Positions 13,804-15,125 of a stretch of 15,125 nt of DNA are shown here, piece by piece (position 1 is the first letter of the stretch; the number at the start of each line of letters is the position of its first letter). Below the pieces are notes generated by a model that searched no databases, was not told the origin of the DNA, and saw only the letters and a list, made by a program, of their open reading frames with translations. The stretch spans positions 1 through 15,125 of the forward strand of contig CALELJ010000098.1 in NCBI GenBank assembly GCA_937902445.1. The letters are read 5' to 3'. Made by a program: the position numbers and the translations under genes. This DNA is from an uncultured Treponema sp. (GTDB taxonomy: Bacteria; Spirochaetota; Spirochaetia; Treponematales; Treponemataceae).

Positions 13804-15125
13804 TTGACAAAAAAGAATTCGTGCCGGCAGTTCATTCAGATGGCGGCATTTTTAATATTCCTATTCTCCTCATGCGGAAGTGCGCCCGTCGTTCAGCCTC
13901 AGATTGTTGATGACGGTTATGTCAATGAAGAGGAAGCCGTCTCCGTTACCGTTGTGTCTCCAAAGAAGAAATCTTTTTTCTCAATGATAAAGCAGACCGA
14001 TCTTGATGCGGTTGAGATTGGTTCGCCACAAAGCCTTCGTCTGGCATACAACAGCCTTCATAGAAGTGTCGATGAAAAATATACGGATGCCGAGAGAACT
14101 CTTCTTTGCGTGATATGCGCCATGATGGACCTTGCATGGCCCTCGGAATCAGGCACCTATGTCAGTCCCAAAATTCTTGTTCCGGATCAGTATACCGGTG
14201 CCGTTGACAGTGTAAGGCGCGGCATATATGACCTTAGTACCAATTCATCGGATTTTCTGTCGGCTGTACTTCCGTCTCTGGCGCTCCTTTCTTCCGGAAA
14301 AATGGACGAGTATTATCCAAGGGCACAGGAATCTCTTGAAAAGGCCCTTTCCATGCGTTCTGATTCAGTAATCGCCAACTATCTCATGGGTATACTTTGC
14401 TTGCGTACAGGTAGAAATCAGGAGGCGCTGAAATATCTGGCGGTGGCAAACGGTAAGTATTCATCCGGAACAAGGGAAATCCTTTTTGCCATTGCGGACA
14501 CCTATTACAGATCCGGGAATAATGAAATGGCTCTTTCCATCGGAGAACAGCTTCTTGTCACCCATCCGCAGGATACTTCTGTCCTGGATCTTTGTTCCAG
14601 GTCCGCCTATGCCATGGGTGATCTGGACAAGACGGAATCTTATATCGTCAGAATGCTTCTCATAGATCCTGACAATACCGACTATGTCCTCTTCAGGGCA
14701 AAAATCCTCATGCAGAAACAGGACTTTATCCGTGCTTCGTCCCTTCTTGATGTCTGTGCCAGAAAGAATCAGATGACAAGGGAGTACTATATCCTCAGAA
14801 CCCGGTTGCAGTATGACTGGAACAAGAATTATGCGGGAGCGGCGGAAACTGCCTTCAAGGCATATTCTCTCTATCCGGATGACATGGAGATAATGCTCCT
14901 TGCCGCGGAAAATGCGTCTGCCTCCGGTAAATCAATTGACGGAAAATCCGCAATGGAGGTTGCGTCCAGAGTCCTTGAAAAGGATGCTTCAAATGCAAAG
15001 GCTTTGTCCATATGTGTTACCGAGCTATGCAAGATGGAAGACTATCAAAAAGCGTATGCCCTTAGCAGCCGTCTTGTGAATCTTGCCGGTTCCACAAAGG
15101 AAGATCTTTACAGACATATAGATAT
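13804..15125 (+). CDS. TPR-like lipoprotein (partial, runs off window end)
   Basis: Starts at TTG 13804, which has GGAG nine bases upstream (13791-13794) and gives a full lipoprotein signal peptide, MTKKNSCRQFIQMAAFLIFL, then FSSC with lipidated Cys24. The in-frame ATG at 13840 would leave no basic N-region. About 440 codons are open to the edge. Residues from about 155 on carry repeated helix pairs of TPR character: AQESLEKALSMRSDSVIANY, NQEALKYLAVANGKY, EMALSIGEQLLVTHPQDTSV and DYQKAYALSSRLVNLAGSTK. A serine/valine-rich linker follows the lipobox. Probably anchored in the inner or outer membrane facing the periplasm as a protein-interaction scaffold (inference). It lies 14 bases after the LiaI/LiaF-like gene. 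Confidence 0.82.
   Translation, partial: MTKKNSCRQFIQMAAFLIFLFSSCGSAPVVQPQIVDDGYVNEEEAVSVTVVSPKKKSFFSMIKQTDLDAVEIGSPQSLRLAYNSLHRSVDEKYTDAERTLLCVICAMMDLAWPSESGTYVSPKILVPDQYTGAVDSVRRGIYDLSTNSSDFLSAVLPSLALLSSGKMDEYYPRAQESLEKALSMRSDSVIANYLMGILCLRTGRNQEALKYLAVANGKYSSGTREILFAIADTYYRSGNNEMALSIGEQLLVTHPQDTSVLDLCSRSAYAMGDLDKTESYIVRMLLIDPDNTDYVLFRAKILMQKQDFIRASSLLDVCARKNQMTREYYILRTRLQYDWNKNYAGAAETAFKAYSLYPDDMEIMLLAAENASASGKSIDGKSAMEVASRVLEKDASNAKALSICVTELCKMEDYQKAYALSSRLVNLAGSTKEDLYRHID

Noticed and set aside
13804..13809. TTGACA, a perfect -35 hexamer.
   Set aside because: No -10 at the right spacing; it is the TTG start and second codon of the TPR-like lipoprotein gene.
1..15125. CRISPR array, tRNA, IS element or prophage.
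   Set aside because: No regularly spaced repeats, no tRNA-like cloverleaf with CCA context, and no transposase, integrase or phage protein were seen on either strand.

Overview
The window looks like chromosomal DNA from a spirochaete, most likely a gut or rumen Treponema (inference from protein style; no rRNA is present to confirm it). Clues are the mid-40s G+C, an inner/outer-membrane envelope gene set, relaxed lipoboxes (FFSC, FSSC), a long OmpA-domain protein with a GHTAD motif, a WD40 protein fused to a possible outer-membrane barrel, and a classic transmembrane chemoreceptor. Almost all of it is intact protein-coding sequence. No tRNA, rRNA, CRISPR, IS element or phage gene was seen.

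Layout. (1) 1-850, minus strand: an open-ended membrane-protein frame that begins as a SulP anion transporter and, about 220 codons in, becomes the middle of RnfA. This is either an assembly chimera or a real deletion fusion. (2) 851-1089: a divergent regulatory region with two TTCGAC-N3-GCTCA palindromes. (3) 1090-7080, plus strand: a purine-synthesis cluster, purE-purF-[WD40/barrel protein]-purM-purN, covering AIR carboxylation, the committed PRPP amidotransferase step, AIR synthesis and GAR formylation. A large imperfect hairpin lies between purM and purN. (4) 7081-7289: a convergent spacer made of two nested inverted repeats around a structured insert. (5) 7290-8771 or 8822, minus strand: an OmpA-domain envelope protein. 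(6) 9002-11065, plus strand: a methyl-accepting chemotaxis protein with a good extended -10 promoter. (7) 11066-11195: a terminator with a third TTCGAC-N3-GCTCA palindrome in its loop. (8) 11196-13300, minus strand: a two-gene envelope operon, a lipoprotein and an MltD-like lytic transglycosylase sharing one base. (9) 13301-13351: a divergent promoter region with a perfect 15-bp dyad. (10) 13352-15125, plus strand: a small four-helix LiaI/LiaF-like membrane protein and a TPR-like lipoprotein running off the end.

How it fits together. purE, purF, purM and purN supply de novo IMP synthesis, with the other pur genes elsewhere. The second half is mainly cell-envelope biology: a peptidoglycan-associated protein, a peptidoglycan lytic enzyme, lipoproteins and a small membrane protein. 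A recurring feature is a promoter-like hexamer within about 20 bases of the start codon and no clear Shine-Dalgarno, which suggests leaderless or very-short-leader mRNAs. The intergenic palindromes are the least ordinary part of the window.
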